Shown: positions 5,574 to 5,789 of the stretch, piece by piece
How positions within the stretch are numbered: position 1 is the stretch's first letter
Layout: each line of letters opens with the position of its first letter
Assembly (NCBI GenBank): GCA_030636065.1
Contig: DAOVXR010000128.1
Coordinates: forward strand, 1-5,789
DNA from: Sedimentisphaerales bacterium
GTDB lineage: Bacteria > Planctomycetota > Phycisphaerae > Sedimentisphaerales > SM23-30
DNA length: 5,789 bases
Direction of reading: 5' to 3'
Program-made: the position numbers and the translations under genes
Notes under the pieces: generated by a model
The model's database searches: none
Told to the model about the DNA's origin: nothing
What the model saw: only the letters and a program-made list of their open reading frames with translations

Positions 5574-5789
5574 TCATTTTTCAATCTTTACAATTATATT
5601 ATCTATCCAGAGATATGTCATAAATGTTCTCAATCCTATGTATCCGAATTTCAACGGCTCGGGATCATACCATTCGTTGAAGATTTCGCCATCTACGCTG
5701 TAGGTCAGTTTATTACCTTTTTTGGTAATAGCGATATGGTATGTTTGTCCTGCTTCGTTGTGATAGGCGAAACTTTCCGCTGACAATTC
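5574..5789 (-). CDS. C-terminal 71 residues of a lectin-fold (DUF6250/DUF1961-like) protein, cut by the window edge
   Basis: Only the 3' end is present; the frame stays open to the last base. A TTG at 5784-5786 could be taken as a start but is preceded in frame by GAA and is not needed. The visible part reads as beta-strands: a YHIAI strand, then YSVDGEIFNEWYDPEPL, then GYIGLRTFMTYLWIDNIIV. The pattern VDG-x-DP-P-x-G-x-IG-x-RT-x-IDN-V is the usual last third of concanavalin/laminarin-fold domains such as DUF6250, DUF1961 (YesU-type) and DUF1080. These are often secreted and found in polysaccharide utilisation loci, where some bind or cleave glycans. The signal peptide and any catalytic part lie outside the window. 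It is the upstream gene of a probable pair with the membrane glycosyltransferase-like gene. Confidence 0.7.
   Translation of the reverse strand, partial: ELSAESFAYHNEAGQTYHIAITKKGNKLTYSVDGEIFNEWYDPEPLKFGYIGLRTFMTYLWIDNIIVKIEK

Noticed and set aside
5571..5783. 70-codon plus-strand open frame at the right edge
   Set aside because: It is antisense to the lectin-fold C-terminal coding sequence, which has the recognisable VDG/RT/IDN pattern.

Overview
The window looks like a chromosomal segment from an environmental heterotroph, most likely in the Planctomycetota/PVC group (Phycisphaerae-like). This is an inference. It rests on dispersed GC-rich palindromic repeats between genes, a relic of a uroporphyrinogen-decarboxylase-like (UROD-like) gene, a large GT-C-type membrane protein, and the end of a lectin-fold protein of the DUF6250/DUF1961 type common in polysaccharide-degrading Planctomycetes. 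There is no rRNA, tRNA, CRISPR array or transposase gene to settle the taxonomy.

Positions 1-818 hold no intact gene that I can support. From left to right this stretch contains a set of nested inverted repeats (116-279) around a run of nine G, a broken minus-strand remnant of a UROD-like gene (281-519), and a run of separate palindromes and degenerate short repeats (583-792). The last palindrome ends about 15 bases before the ribosome binding site of the next gene.

Positions 819-3606 carry three plus-strand genes that look like one transcription unit: a zinc-dependent medium-chain dehydrogenase (GTG start, 819-1904), a UlaG-like metallo-beta-lactamase-fold hydrolase overlapping it by an ATGA junction (1901-2722), and, after a 119-base repeat-filled gap, a short-chain dehydrogenase (2842-3606). 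Two NAD(P)-dependent oxidoreductases with a lactonase-like hydrolase between them suggest catabolism of a sugar or sugar acid through an oxidise, open-lactone, oxidise/reduce route. The substrate cannot be read from sequence. A perfect 16-base palindrome followed by a T run (3647-3672) probably ends this unit.

Positions 3659-5789 carry a convergent minus-strand pair: the 3' end of a lectin-fold protein that runs off the right edge, and 19 bases downstream of it a 631-residue polytopic membrane protein resembling GT-C (PMT/ArnT-type) glycosyltransferases.

I did not find a clearly new multi-gene system. The best candidates for follow-up are the dehydrogenase/UlaG-like/SDR trio, the nested inverted repeat at the left end, and the pairing of the membrane glycosyltransferase-like protein with the lectin-fold protein.
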